NCBI RefSeq assembly: GCF_020283565.1
Contig: NC_060065.1
Span: 36,258,409-36,322,408 of the forward strand
Direction of reading: 5' to 3'
From: Trifolium pratense
Taxonomy: Eukaryota; Streptophyta; Magnoliopsida; Fabales; Fabaceae
Length of the DNA stretch: 64,000 bases
The notes under the pieces are model-generated. The model saw only the letters and a list, made by a program, of their open reading frames with translations, was not told where the DNA came from and ran no database searches. Positions 36,666 to 48,220 of the stretch are shown piece by piece (positions within the stretch are counted from its first letter, which is position 1; each line of letters begins with the position of its first letter). A program made the translations under genes and the position numbers.

Positions 36666-36678
36666 TTATCAAGGATTT

Positions 36679-38477
36679 TGCTTACAAGTTGCAATAAATA
36701 TGTGAGTGCCAATCCTCTTATATTCTATAGTTTCTGAAATACTAATGTGTCAATGATATAAACATATTGTACATGGGGATAGTCAATTTTATCTTTTGCA
36801 ATAATTTGCTTCAACAATATACAAATATATTGCACTGATCAATTTTAGTTTTGTTGGTCTATTGTTATCTAAGAATTATTGTTAAATTACATTTTTCTCT
36901 CTTAGCTTTGATCTATTAACTTTTATAATAACATTCTTAGACCTTTAACTTTAGCTCTTTTATAAAAGGTTGGCTCACTACTAATTTTGACTAAATTAAC
37001 ACACATGTGGCAACTCGTATATCATGTCAGCATGTCTTACCATATATGCTGATAAAATACGGGTTGAGTCATCAGGTTGAGCATGTCATATGTATCCATG
37101 AACACCCTACTAGTAATCCAACAAAGAGAGAAAAAAAAATTAAAGTTCCGACACGAGTTAAATAATAAAAAGAAAATATTTTCATATTAAATAAATAGAA
37201 AATTCTAACTAATTTTAAATAACTATTGTCTATGAGATTAGTTAAAGAATATAATATAGTAATTTTTTTTTTGAAGCAACATAATATAGTAATTTAGAAT
37301 TGAAATTTTTGCAATATATATTTTCAAAATACAAAATATGCTATTTTCAATATAAAAATTACTTTTTTTAGTATTCTTAATTAATGTCTCGGCACTAGTT
37401 ACAGCTAACATGATCTCCTTTATTATAAAACCATAAATGTCAAATTATTCCAAACAATTTTCATCGGTATGCACTATGTAGATTAGATTGTGATCACGGA
37501 TCTGAATCATCTGCTGTCATTTGCTTTGTGTCAATCGTACTCAGTGGTGCTTTTTACATGTCTATCTCTCACATCATATTTTTCTCTATTATCGCCACTT
37601 CCTTATTTTTATTTCTTTGCATACATAACCAAAGTGCACCAGTGTTGCCTCACGAGGTGATCCACTTCCCTGTGATCACTCAAATATTGACTACAAACTC
37701 CATTTGAATGAGCCATACATAAATTTGATAAAATTAGTGTGGCAATGTGATTTTTGTGAACTTAGTGTAGTTACAATTTTTTTTTTCTTTCCCTTTTCAT
37801 ATCAAACCAATAATTATAAATGATGCATAATTTAATTTATACATTGTCAATATTTTAATCTTCAAATAATATCTTTAATATTGTATAAATGAAACGGGAG
37901 AGATAGCAATTGTCAAGACTCAAGACGCTTTCATTAGGCTTGGGAGGAGAATGGGATAAATTAAAAGAATCAAGGGGGGCCTCTCGTATCCAATCTTTAT
38001 TGGTTTCATTCCCCACAGAAATATCATCAAAATTAAAATATTTTTAGAGGAGAAATCGTATTCAACATGTTCACTCCTCAACCTCAACCTACTAATTTAG
38101 TCAAAAAAACCTCAACCTACTAATTATTATTTTTTTAATAAAAATATAAAGACATGGAATCTCTCACACACATGTATAAAGAATTTAAGAAAGACTATTA
38201 ATAGACCCGTGTGATACGGAATGCGACGCACAGTTAAGATTTTTGAAGTTAAGATTTGTGAATAGAAAATTATAAATTTAGGTATAAATGAAAATTATAG
38301 CAGTTATTCTTTAACCTCATTTAAAATATGTATGAATTTATTTACTTTTTTTGACAAAAATATGTATGAAAGACTTTTATGTTGAACAGATCTTCATATC
38401 AATGTGTGAAACTTGATCCTTGGCATAATTGTTTTTTCCAATTATAGTTATGGTATTTTTCCATACTAATCCTTGAA
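36679..38477. other. AT-rich spacer
   Basis: No gene or recognised repeat. All open frames are short. Confidence 0.5.
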
Positions 38478-38610
38478 ATTTTTATCAATGATAATTTGTC
38501 TCGTATACGATAATTAAATTTATATGATAATTATTTTAAAATTTTGATCAGTAATAGTTTATCCCGTATATGATAGTTAAAATTTATGTCAGTTATAACT
38601 CCTCCCGTAT
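38478..38610 (-). repeat. Single inverted copy of the 137-bp repeat family
   Basis: The reverse complement shares AACTATCATATACGGGATAA and ATTATCATATAAA-type phrases with the tandem array at 21573-21870, in the same order. It shows that the array is a locally amplified interspersed repeat. Confidence 0.6.
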
Positions 38611-39352
38611 AAAATATTAATTATTAAATCAATTTTAATATTTTTGAAGTCCGATGTGACTTGTTAAGTCACTTAAAATAAGTAGCAGGCTAGCCTCACA
38701 ATAGGCTCCATTTGTTTATTTTTTTAGTTGTTCCTTTAAAATAAGTTTATTTATTTTATACTCTAATTTTATATTTTAATAATAGTAAAAAATTATGTCT
38801 CATCATGGTGGGAGAAACTTTTTGAAGACACCACAGAGTGGAAATTTTTTGCTCACAGAACACTAACACAATTGTTTTTTATTTTGATTTTATTAATAAA
38901 GCTTCAAAGTTGTTTTTTATCATATAATAAAACGATTTGTTGAATAATTAATAACCTCTTATACTTTTTCTCATACTCTCTTCCTGCGTTATATCATTCA
39001 TGATTCATTCATATTCTCTATTTATCATTTGGAGTAAGAACAGTGCACAAAACTTAAGTAGTTTTGAATCTATATATTTTCTCTCTATTTTGAATTATTA
39101 ATTACTTGACAATAAAAATGAGTTTGATCCTGTTACCTTTCCAGCGTTCTTCTTTTCCTGCAAAATGGAAAGACACAAAAATGAAGTTTAGAAAAAATAA
39201 AAATATTAGAGTATATTCTAAAAAATTAGAAAGAAGAATGGAGAAAAAATAACTTACTTAATGAAGATGAATAGTGTAAGTGGTGTTTTAAATTTCTTGA
39301 ATGAGAAAGAAGATCCTTTTAGACAGAAAGAAGATGAACAGTGTAGAAAATA

Positions 39353-39477
39353 CTCCCTCTGTCCCAAAATATAAGGGAAAATTGGTCAAACAAAGTTAAT
39401 GTATTTTGTCCAAATTTTTAACCAAATACATCAACTTTCTTTAACCAATTTTTCCTTATTATTTGGGACGGAGGGAG
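39353..39477. mobile_element. Stowaway MITE, 125 bp
   Basis: Ends CTCCCTCTGTCCCAAAATAT and the inverted CTCCCTCCGTCCCAAATAAT, TA on both sides. The arms pair over nearly the whole length. Confidence 0.9.
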
Positions 39478-39641
39478 TACATATTAGAAAGAAAAAAAAA
39501 TGTGAGAGAAAGAAAAGTAACTGAATGAAGATGAAATAGAATTTTGAATAAGTGAAAAAAGGAAAAAAAATTGAATTTCAAATTTGGCTAGACATTGGGA
39601 AAAGGAAAACATGTCACAAGTGTATTTTCTTGCAAACTTAA

Positions 39642-40281
39642 GAGCATTTACAATTGAGAAATCCAATTTTGGGTACCTAAGTGGGTCTCGCGTGTACACA
39701 TTATTCATTTATACTTTCTCCGGTCCTTTTTATAAGGAACACTTTGACAAAATCACACAAATCAAGAAAACATATTTAACATAGTTATTTTTATTTAATA
39801 CTCTTATAAATTTAAATTTATTCCATGTATACCCTTATTTAATTACTCTTTATTCAACTAACTTACTTAGTTTTAAATTCTCTCTGATAATAAATAAGGA
39901 CATAAGTGAAATTGAACATTTAAAATATTTGAAAATTGGTCAAAGTTTCTTATAAAAATGACCAATTTTTTTGCCCTAAGTGTTCCTTATAAAAAGGACC
40001 GGAGGGAGTAATTTTTTAATTATAGTACCTAATAAGTACTCAATCTTTCCAACTCAGCACCTCTTAAAAAATTCTAAACCGATCCCACAAATAACTACAC
40101 ATCTCATCAATAACTCTACATCATTATAAATGGGTCCCACAAATTCTATTAAGTAATATGAGAGAGAGAGTGCTTATTTGAGAATTGGTACCTATTTGGT
40201 ACTAAAATGTTTTGTGCTCCATATATAGTACCTAATAAGTACCATAAATACCTAATATGTACTACACCATTGGAGATGGTC
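39642..40281. mobile_element. PIF/Harbinger (Tourist)-like MITE with a Stowaway inside
   Basis: The outer element starts GAGCATTTACAATTG and ends with the inverted GACCATCTCCAATGGTG, between TAA copies (39639-39641 and 40282-40284), the PIF/Harbinger target size. It holds repeated GTACCTAATAAGTAC phrases and is interrupted by a complete Stowaway element at 39714-40008, so the order of insertion is clear. Confidence 0.7.
39714..40008. mobile_element. Stowaway MITE, 295 bp, nested
   Basis: Ends CTTTCTCCGGTCCTTTTTAT and inverted CTCCCTCCGGTCCTTTTTAT, TA on both sides. Related to the copy at 50009-50284. Confidence 0.9.
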
Positions 40282-40284
40282 TAA

Positions 40285-41730
40285 TAATTCCTTTCTAACT
40301 GGATTGGAGCCGTTTTGCATTTGGCTTGATTCAAAAGTGACTTTTACTCTCACAACATTAAAAATGACTTGGTTTCAAAACTACATAGTTATAGTTTCAA
40401 CATTGTTTATTTTTATTTTTATTTGAATGGAAACTACGAAAAACCCATTCCCTTAGAAATCAAAAACATTCTATATTTTTTCATATTTTTGATATCAATA
40501 TTTTGATATAAAGTATAATGAATTAGTTATATGACTCACTTTAGTTCAGTTACATTATTTTTGGACATCTAATACCCTTCAATGGGACACTTGACAGTTT
40601 CTAAAATAAGGGCAGTTTTGATCTTTCCAGAACAATCAATTTTCTTATATTGTATAAATGATGTCAAAATTATCTCTCGAACCATATTAAAGGTCTAGTT
40701 AATCAAATAATTGTGGTGAAAACAAAAAAATAAAAATTTAAGAGAGCCGGTTTTGGAGATTTGTTAGAGTAACACCATAAAAGATCTCAAAATTTAAAAA
40801 ACATGAGAGATATTTACACATTATAAATCATGGAAGTCCTGAGTTCCAACACGAGAAATAACTCTCTTAATTTTTTTCTCTTATGGTTTTTTAATTGTTT
40901 AATTTATTTGTTTTTTTGTTTTCACTAATATTCGGTTCACTACACTGTCTAATCTTTTTCAGAAATCAGTTATTTATTTATTTATGTTTTAAACAGCTCA
41001 ATTGTCTAATCTTAATCCTTGAACCATTTTTTTTCATCTGCTTTTTCACTTACGAGGATCGTCCTACGTTCCAACACCAATAATATAAGTTCAACTCACA
41101 CTAAGTCAAATTCTTAACAATTTTCTTAGCAACTTATTAGAAACTCAATTTTCAAGGTCTTTCTAAGATGTCAATTTTGATGGATTAGTCTAATACCATA
41201 CAAAGTAAAAACTCTGATTCTAAATGAAGTTGCTTGTGGACGATAATTAGCCTCTTAAATCAATTGATCTTTAGGCCGGATACTTTAAAAAAAAAAAAAT
41301 CATTAATTTTCGTTGGCTCCACTTGCTAATTAATTACGTCATGAAATCATAATAATCAAATTTATTTTCTTAGCCATGTGATTTGGCCGCATGATGACAA
41401 AATCAGCATATTAAATTTCACAGTCTCTTTCGTCTCCAAATCTTTGTTTTCTTTGACTCAATTTGGACGGACCAGCTCTAATTTTTCTTTTATTGGTAAT
41501 CAAGTCCTCTCACTATTAGCCATCTTAATCTTTTAGTCATATTTTAATGAAGCTAGATTGAATATTATATTGAACTTGCGACTGTTTTCTCACAAGTTCT
41601 TCAACTTTTTTTTTTACAACCAGTTTTAACTTTGTGAGTGAGAATCTGGACAGATTAATTATTATTTTTTTGAATATTATATTTTTAGGGTATGTAGGCT
41701 TTGTTTGAATTAGGAAAGAAAGTAACCCGT
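40285..41730. other. AT-rich spacer
   Basis: No gene or recognised repeat. Confidence 0.5.
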
Positions 41731-41866
41731 TTAGTTCTATCGGAAGAAAGTGGGAGGAAATAAAATTACGCAAACTAATGTATGAATTTAGACTAACTTT
41801 AGTCCAAGTTCATGCATTAGTTTGCGTAATTTTATTTCCTCCCATTTTCTTTTCATAGAACCAAAC
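41731..41866. repeat. Near-perfect hairpin repeat (foldback)
   Basis: Two arms of about 60 bp (41731-41790 and 41808-41866) are inverted copies; the core pairs TAAAATTACGCAAACTAATG with CATTAGTTTGCGTAATTTTA, and GTGGGAGGAAA pairs with TTTCCTCCCA. The loop is under 30 bp. A foldback MITE is most likely; a transcript would form a long microRNA-like hairpin. Confidence 0.75.
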
Positions 41867-41963
41867 AGAAGGAAAAGAGATAACATTATACTTGACCAAA
41901 TATGAAAATACTAAAGTCACCGACTAATGTTGCGAGATTTGAAAAGTATTCTTAGAATGGAGA

Positions 41964-42310
41964 TATTGGACCTAATTAAATCCTACAAAATCAGTTTCTA
42001 AGAGGATGGTTGCGCTAACTTATATAAACACACATTCAGACTATCTTGCAACCGATGTGAGACTTTTTAACATACTCTCTCATGCCCAACACTATTGGAT
42101 TTGGTGTATCGATATAAACGGTGGGTGACCCTATAACGAAAAAACCTGATAATAGGTGGTTCAACGGATTGTGGAGTGACTCTGATACCATCTTAGAATT
42201 ACATGTTGAGTCTAACTCAACCCTACAAAATTGGCTTGTAATGTGAGTATTGCTCTAACTTACAAACAAACATTCAGACCATCTAACAACCGATATGAGA
42301 CTTCTTAATA
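41964..42310 (-). mobile_element. TRIM-type miniature LTR retrotransposon, decayed
   Basis: Two direct repeats of about 109 and 107 bp (41964-42072 and 42204-42310) flank a 131-bp middle. On the minus strand each begins near TGTTAAAAAGTCTCACATCG or its diverged form and ends in ...CAACA or ...CAATA. Immediately after the 5' repeat comes AAGATGGTATCAGAGTCAC, whose TGGTATCAGAG matches the initiator tRNA-Met primer site. No coding sequence, which is the TRIM design. No target duplication was found. Confidence 0.7.
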
Positions 42311-42691
42311 AGTATATTAGAGGTACTAGGTTGGATTCTCAACTTCATTGTAAAAAAATAATATGGACCAATTAATTGATAAGAGATTTTAATTTCTTAA
42401 ATAATAAGATCAAAAGTTCAACTAATGGGTAATTTATGGAAAATCACCTCTCTTTTTTTCTTATAATAATAACATATTCTTGTTTAATGGGTAATTTATA
42501 AGTATCTTTGTGATGAAACTTGAGTTTTCCAAAATATAAATTAAGAAAACTCATGCAAACTTATGAGAATAACAGAGGTGCAAATAGCAAACTCGTCAAA
42601 TAATTAGTTACTATTTTTTACAATTCCCAGTCTTGTTTTAAACACATAATTAAATGAACAATATGAATGGAAATAAAAAAAACATGATATA

Positions 42692-42775
42692 TTTTTTTTG
42701 TTTACAAAGCTGAGGATCGAATCTAGGACCTATTGCTACTCAAACCCCTCGTCACTAGACCAAACTTACTAGCTT
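42692..42775 (-). mobile_element. tRNA-like SINE fragment
   Basis: The minus strand has GTTTGGTCTAGTGACGAGGG (box-A-like) and GGTCCTAGATTCGATCCTC (box-B-like). It differs from the other SINEs in the window, so it is a second family or a pseudo-tRNA. Confidence 0.5.
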
Positions 42776-43181
42776 AAAAAAAAAAACACAAAAATGATAG
42801 TGCCCACTATTTCAATAGTTTTTTTTTTTCTTTAAGTGTGCCCACCATTCTTTAATCTTTATCCATATATGTACAACCCTTTCTAATTTTGACGATTGTT
42901 ACAAGGGGATGAGTTGCGTTCTAATATTTAGGAGAAGGCGAGGTTTTAAAATGATCCACAAAATTTTGTTGCACAACGTTAAAAGTCTCTCGCAAGAAAC
43001 TTTTTAGATTGTTAAAAAGGTACACACTAGACTTTGTTCAAACCGAAAATTAATAAATGGTTTTTATCCATGTAATGTTTCTAGAAATCATTTTAACAAC
43101 TAGAACAATAAAGTAATTGATCGACCAATTGATATAGTAGGTGGTTTTATTGTAGATCCGTTAAAGTCTTGCAGATTAGCT

Positions 43182-43889
43182 CTAATATGGGACTAATTTT
43201 TTCTCTGTAAGTTGGAGAGTTTTAAAAAGCATGTTGTACATGATTTCGCAAGAGCTCCATCGGTCAACAAGGATTTTGTGGGCGTCAAAGTTGGCCATGA
43301 AAGCCCTTACGTGCCGAGGGATTTGGTAATTTGGGGGTTCTCTAGAAACCTCCTCATTGTAGAAGGTTAAGGGGATGAACCCTTTTTCTTCTAAAGAGGT
43401 TCTTGGTTGAGCCGAACATACACTCACCAGTTCTTCAAAAAAATTTTTCTAACATATCTAATAGTCCAACTATTGAATCTGCCTCAAGAGATGACCAAGA
43501 CTTTTGGGAATTTCTTCCATGTGCCCATGTAAGCAGCGAGTGTTTCATCAATTCCTCCTCGCCTTCTGCGAAGGAACAGAGGAAATCTTTAGGCCGTCAA
43601 ATGTCGATAGCAACAAGCATGTTGATGTTGTTTTCTTTTACGGAGGTTACCTCCTCAACAACTTTCTGAATCTTGTTTGTTTTCTTCCTCGGATTGTCGT
43701 TCTTCCCTATATATTGTCGCATATGTCCTCGTTGAATGAGTCGATTGCGACCTTCAGATGTACGCAATATTTAGTCACGTTCTCGTGGCTCCTATGAAAT
43801 CGACAGTCCTTAGTCATGTTTAGATGTACGCAATCTTTAGTCATGTTCTCGTGGAGAGAAAAATAGTTTATACTATATTTTGAGGGCAA
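43182..43889 (-). pseudogene. Ty3/gypsy gag-protease remnant
   Basis: Read leftwards, the pieces follow gypsy order. Near 43850-43710, CRFHRSHENVTKYCVHLK resembles the CxFHxxxGHxTxxC motif of plant gypsy Gag. Near 43427-43182, MANFDAHKILVD then a decayed active site and MLFKTLQLTEKKLVPY resemble the protease segment. The frame is broken by stops and shifts, no LTRs are visible, and the element is long dead. Lineage (Tat/Athila-like) is only a guess. Confidence 0.6.
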
Positions 43890-43915
43890 ACACTTTAGAG
43901 TTATAATTGTTCTCG

Positions 43916-43918
<3 letters not shown>

Positions 43919-44006
<88 letters not shown>
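43919..44006. repeat. (AT)n microsatellite, 88 bp
   Basis: About 44 uninterrupted units, one of the longest in the window; likely to vary in length between individuals. Confidence 0.95.
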
Positions 44007-44009
<3 letters not shown>

Positions 44010-44869
44010 ATATTAGGGGTAACTTATTAAGCACTTGAGCCTAATGTTCTTGTTCAACAAACACGTTATCCAAATTGGCAAAAAACATTGTCACGTCTCT
44101 TTGTTAAAAATATACCACCTCTATCCCAAAAATATAAATTTGTCTTTGGATTTTTTTTCCCTTTTTATAAGACCCATTTCAAATATCCGGTGAGTGTGAA
44201 AGGATAATCGGAGAAGAGAGCCATGAGTGAGAGAATTAGAGTGGTCATAGAAAAGAGAGAACAATGAGAAAGGGATAGAGAGAGATTCGTTGAGTGAGAA
44301 ACAGTGGTCAAAACTCAAGAGAGAGCAAGTGAGAGAACTCAAGTGTGTGTGAGAGAGAGAGAGAGAGTTGAAGCGGTGGCAGGACGATGGTGAAAGACGG
44401 TATAGTGAGAGAAAAATTAAGAGATAAAAAAGAAAATAGAGTATTAAAAAATAATATTACACATGTACGAATGTATTGTGTAAAAAAGTGTGTAACAATA
44501 TCATTTCTCAAAATAAAAAAATGATGTATATATGATGTATATCAACTGTATTTTAAGTGTATATGTATAACTAAAAACTAAAATTTGCTGAAAAGACACT
44601 AAAAAAAGAAACAAATTAACAGCAAAATTATAAATTATCGATCCAAAAGATAGTAAAGCCAAACAAAACACACACGATGCTTCGGCTCCGATCCTACTTA
44701 TGACCGTTACACCAAACCTACATTTAAATCAACCCTCAACGCAACTCAACACAACTCAAACCTAATTCCAAACCCAAATCCAAACCCAAACCAAAGCTTT
44801 CTCTCTCTCTCTTTCTTCTTTATCTTCTTCATCATCTCTGAAATCCAAACCCAAATCAAAATTCAAACA
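44007..44869. other. Upstream region of the phosphatase-like gene
   Basis: Contains a strongly purine-biased stretch at about 44195-44375 with (GA)n near 44350-44368. The probable 5' UTR at 44740-44869 is rich in CAAACCCAAA and (CT)n. No other gene was recognised. Confidence 0.5.
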
Positions 44870-45754
44870 ATGGTTTCAAAGATGAAGAAGAAAGCTGCTC
44901 CAACCAAATCAATCAAAGACATTAACCGCCGTCGCTGGCGTCGGAAAACTCCGATTAAAAATGTCGTTGCGGCGTCCTCTGCCGTTCTTTCCTCCATCCA
45001 CCGTCGCATTTCGAAGCTTCTCACAAAATTGGGAATCACACGTCTCAGTTCAAATCGGAAAAGAAACAGCTACAAAATTCTCAAGAAAACAACAACACAT
45101 TTCAATCTTCATCAAGAAACTTCCTTAGACACCGTTTGCAAAACCCTACTTTTCGACGATAACGAATCCACATCAACATCCACCACCGGCACCGCACTTC
45201 TTCCTCCTTCAATTTTGAATCGGAAAACAATTTTTCTCGATCTAGATGAAACCCTAATTCACTCGTCAACATCACCGCCACCGTGTCGATTCGATTTCGT
45301 AGTTCGTCCGATCATCGACGGAGCACCGATGGATTTCTACGTCGTAAAACGACCTGGAATCGACGAGTTGTTGGAATCTTTATCGTCGAGATTTGAAATT
45401 GTGGTTTTTACTGCTGCGCTTAAGGAGTATGCTTCTTTGGTTCTTGACCGGTTGGACCGGAACCGGTTTATTTCGCATCGGCTTTATCGTGATTCGTGTA
45501 GGAGTATTGATGGGAAGCTTGTGAAGGATTTGGCTCTTGTGGGTAGGGATTTGAAAAGGGTTGTTATTGTTGATGATAATCCGGTGTCGTTTTCGAATCA
45601 ACCTGAAAATGCAATTCTGATTAAGCCTTTTGTTGATGATATTTGTGATCGTGAGCTTTGGAAATTGAGAAGATTTTTTGATGGGTCTGATTGTTTTGAT
45701 GATATGAGAGATGCTATCAAATATCATGTTGCTGAGATAGAAAGAAGACGTTAA
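44870..45754 (+). CDS. CTD-phosphatase-like (SCP1/NIF-type HAD) protein
   Basis: Single exon, 294 residues, ATG at 44870. It has a basic N-terminus (1-70, many Lys/Arg, candidate nuclear signal) followed by the NLI-interacting-factor/FCP1-like HAD domain (about 118-290). Motif I is IFLDLDETLIHSS, with nucleophile Asp124 and acid/base Asp126. Motif II is VVFTAALKEYASLVLDRLD, and motif III is RVVIVDDNPVSF. Such enzymes remove phosphate from serine or threonine, classically on the RNA polymerase II C-terminal tail. The true substrate cannot be told from sequence. A short intronless form matches one plant subgroup of small CTD phosphatase-like genes. Confidence 0.88.
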   Translation: MVSKMKKKAAPTKSIKDINRRRWRRKTPIKNVVAASSAVLSSIHRRISKLLTKLGITRLSSNRKRNSYKILKKTTTHFNLHQETSLDTVCKTLLFDDNESTSTSTTGTALLPPSILNRKTIFLDLDETLIHSSTSPPPCRFDFVVRPIIDGAPMDFYVVKRPGIDELLESLSSRFEIVVFTAALKEYASLVLDRLDRNRFISHRLYRDSCRSIDGKLVKDLALVGRDLKRVVIVDDNPVSFSNQPENAILIKPFVDDICDRELWKLRRFFDGSDCFDDMRDAIKYHVAEIERRR

Positions 45755-46649
45755 TTAGCAAAAAATGAAAAAAATGTTTAGTTTTTATTTTTCAAGTTTG
45801 TATTTGTGAAAGAGTCAAGTTTTGAACAATGAAGAATGAATTATTATTCAATTGTGTTTAGTGAAGATAATTGATAAGATAGAAAGAAGAAAAAACCAGG
45901 GTAATGTTTTGTATTACTACTGTTAGTAATGATTATTAATTTATTATTATTATGTTGAGCTTAAATTGTTCTGTTAATTGATTCTATGGTTTTAACAGTT
46001 AAAGTGATTCAGATCAGATTTTGAAATTTTACTTTTCTTTTTCTTGGAGAAGATAATGTTTAGAATTTCTTAAAGTGTATGGTACTATGGCAAGGATTCA
46101 GTTCTGCCTTCTTTTTTTGCATAAACAAGTGTTGTTATCACTCCACTTGACTCCAATTAACCAATACATATTTGATTTGTCTACCCAGCTGATGATGAAT
46201 CAATGATGCATGTTCTTTCTAATTGTCAAGGTGTGAGAAATCATTTAAACCATCGGAATTTGGATTCTCTCAAATTTTTTTATAATTGACAAATGATAAA
46301 AAAAAAAAAAATTCTCTCATTTATCAACCATTGGATTAGGAAAAGAGAGAAAACATAAGAGAAAAATGGGAGAGAATCCAAATCCCTTATTAGTGATGAC
46401 CATAAGGTGTAAGAGAGTCCTAAAAGCAACATTTGTGGATCCCTAATGGGCATCATTTCTTATCGGAGATTGTTCCAAAACTAGAATAGCAACGAAGATA
46501 ATCTTTTAAGGCGAGGAGTCATTCATTGATATGGAGGTAGGAAAGTGTGCAAATGAGTGCGGCGTGTTTAAGCAAGGTTGTCAAAATCGAATTTTTACGG
46601 CAACTCATTTAGTCTAGGTGGAATCGAAACGTAAACCCGATTCGTAAAC

Positions 46650-46652
<3 letters not shown>
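45755..46652. other. 3' UTR and spacer
   Basis: The first 200 bases are probable 3' UTR of the phosphatase gene. The rest has no gene. A short inverted pair, CGGAATTTGGATTCTCTCAA and GAGAGAATCCAAATCCC (46253 and 46367), suggests a small MITE. Confidence 0.45.

Positions 46653-46708
<56 letters not shown>
46653..46708. repeat. (AT)n microsatellite left of the TIR element
   Basis: 28 units, ending directly at the GGGAGCCCC end of the element at 46709. Confidence 0.95.
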
Positions 46709-46710
<2 letters not shown>

Positions 46711-47789
46711 GAGCCCCTAATATGCACCCTTTTATTTTAGGTGCACCGGTGCACCTTGTATTTTACATGCTATAGCAGGTTACCCCCTTCCATTGATGAG
46801 TGGGCCCCACAAAATCAGTAAATAAAGGAAAAACAAATTTTAATGGTCGATTACATTTTTACCCCTTATTAATAGTCATAGATCCCAAAAACTTCATCTT
46901 TTCTTCACAGTAAAACAGTTTCCTCTTCTAAATTCAACCCTTTTTCATCTTCCTCACAATAACAATAACTCATTCAAACAACAAAAACTTGTTGTCAAAA
47001 AAGATTATATTAATGATCGGGCTTCGAATGCATAGATAGATTGTAATAAGAGCGTCACAGGAAACCTAGTTTATATTAATGGGCCGTTAAGTTTGACTAA
47101 AACTACCGACATTGACTACAAATTTCAAATTTTGTCCATCCGTCCGTTCAATATCACCTAATTGAAATGAAAAACGATTGAGAATCATAATTTATAAGAT
47201 CGGACTCCGAATGCATAGACAAATTATAGGGCTTAAATATGACTTTGGCCCATGCAAAAATGTCTCATTTTTATTTTGATTCATGTAAAAAAAAGTTTGA
47301 TTTATACCCTTATAAAATTACAAAAAATTTAAAAAGGCCCTTAATTTGAATTTTGTGCTAATTTGGTCAAATTTTGCTTAGGTGGCTGACTGTATAATTT
47401 AAGTTCTTTTTTTAACGAAAAATATATTATTAATAATCAGTCTCTGCACAAGACCAACAGATGCCGGAAGAAGCGGAACTACAAAATAAAGGTGTTGTAT
47501 ATAAATGAAACACGGATGAAGAAAACCAAAATAGATACCACCTAATAGATATTCACTTCTAATTTCAGCTGGCGTGGGATTTATAATATATTAAATATTT
47601 TAATTACTCAATTAATTATTATTTTCTATTTATATTTAAAACAAAATTAAATTAAAAAAACATAGTCTTGATTGAGATTAAGAAAATAGCCAACAAACCA
47701 AAAAAAAATAAAAAAATCCCTAATCTCAATCTAATTATAACGAAAGAGTTGTAGAATTTGTTCCAATTTTATTTCAACGAAGGAGTTCA

Positions 47790-47940
47790 TTATGAAAATT
47801 ATTATTCTAATTTGTTATAAAAGTCACAAACAAATTAGAATAATAATTTTGATGATCGAATTTGTTCCAATTTTATTCATTCATAATCCGATCATCAAAA
47901 TTATTATTCTAATTTGTTTGTGACTTTTATAACACGCACG
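47790..47940. repeat. Internal palindrome with repeated AATTATTATTCTAATTTGTT
   Basis: The phrase AATTATTATTCTAATTTGTT is present at about 47799 and 47900 and inverted between them at about 47832, with TTTGTTCCAATTTTATT also duplicated (47759 and 47862). It is part of the larger element above. Confidence 0.6.
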
Positions 47941-48220
47941 TGTACATCATTTTTCTCATTTGTTGTTATCTGATTGTTTAAAGTATTTGTTTATTTAGTG
48001 GTTAAATAGCTTTTTACCCACTGCAAAGTAGACGAGTTTTATATTACCCATGTAAATTTTTTTTTATTCAAACTTTGCAATATGAAGATTTTTTTATTTT
48101 AGCCGGCTGGCGTCTGACTAGATCATTAGCGTGACCTGGTAGGACATGTGGAATTAAATTATTTTTTATTTATTTTTAAAATCCATGTCATTAAATAGTG
48201 TGTAATTATTATTTTTTTAA

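Noticed and set aside
42120..42140. GGTGGGTGACCC as a 5S rRNA piece (Cassandra-type TRIM)
   Set aside because: Only a short match; the rest of 5S sequence is absent from the repeats.
42692..42775. Functional tRNA gene
   Set aside because: Box-like words only; arms do not pair as a tRNA.
45380..45727. 115-residue minus-strand open frame
   Set aside because: Antisense shadow of the CTD-phosphatase-like gene.
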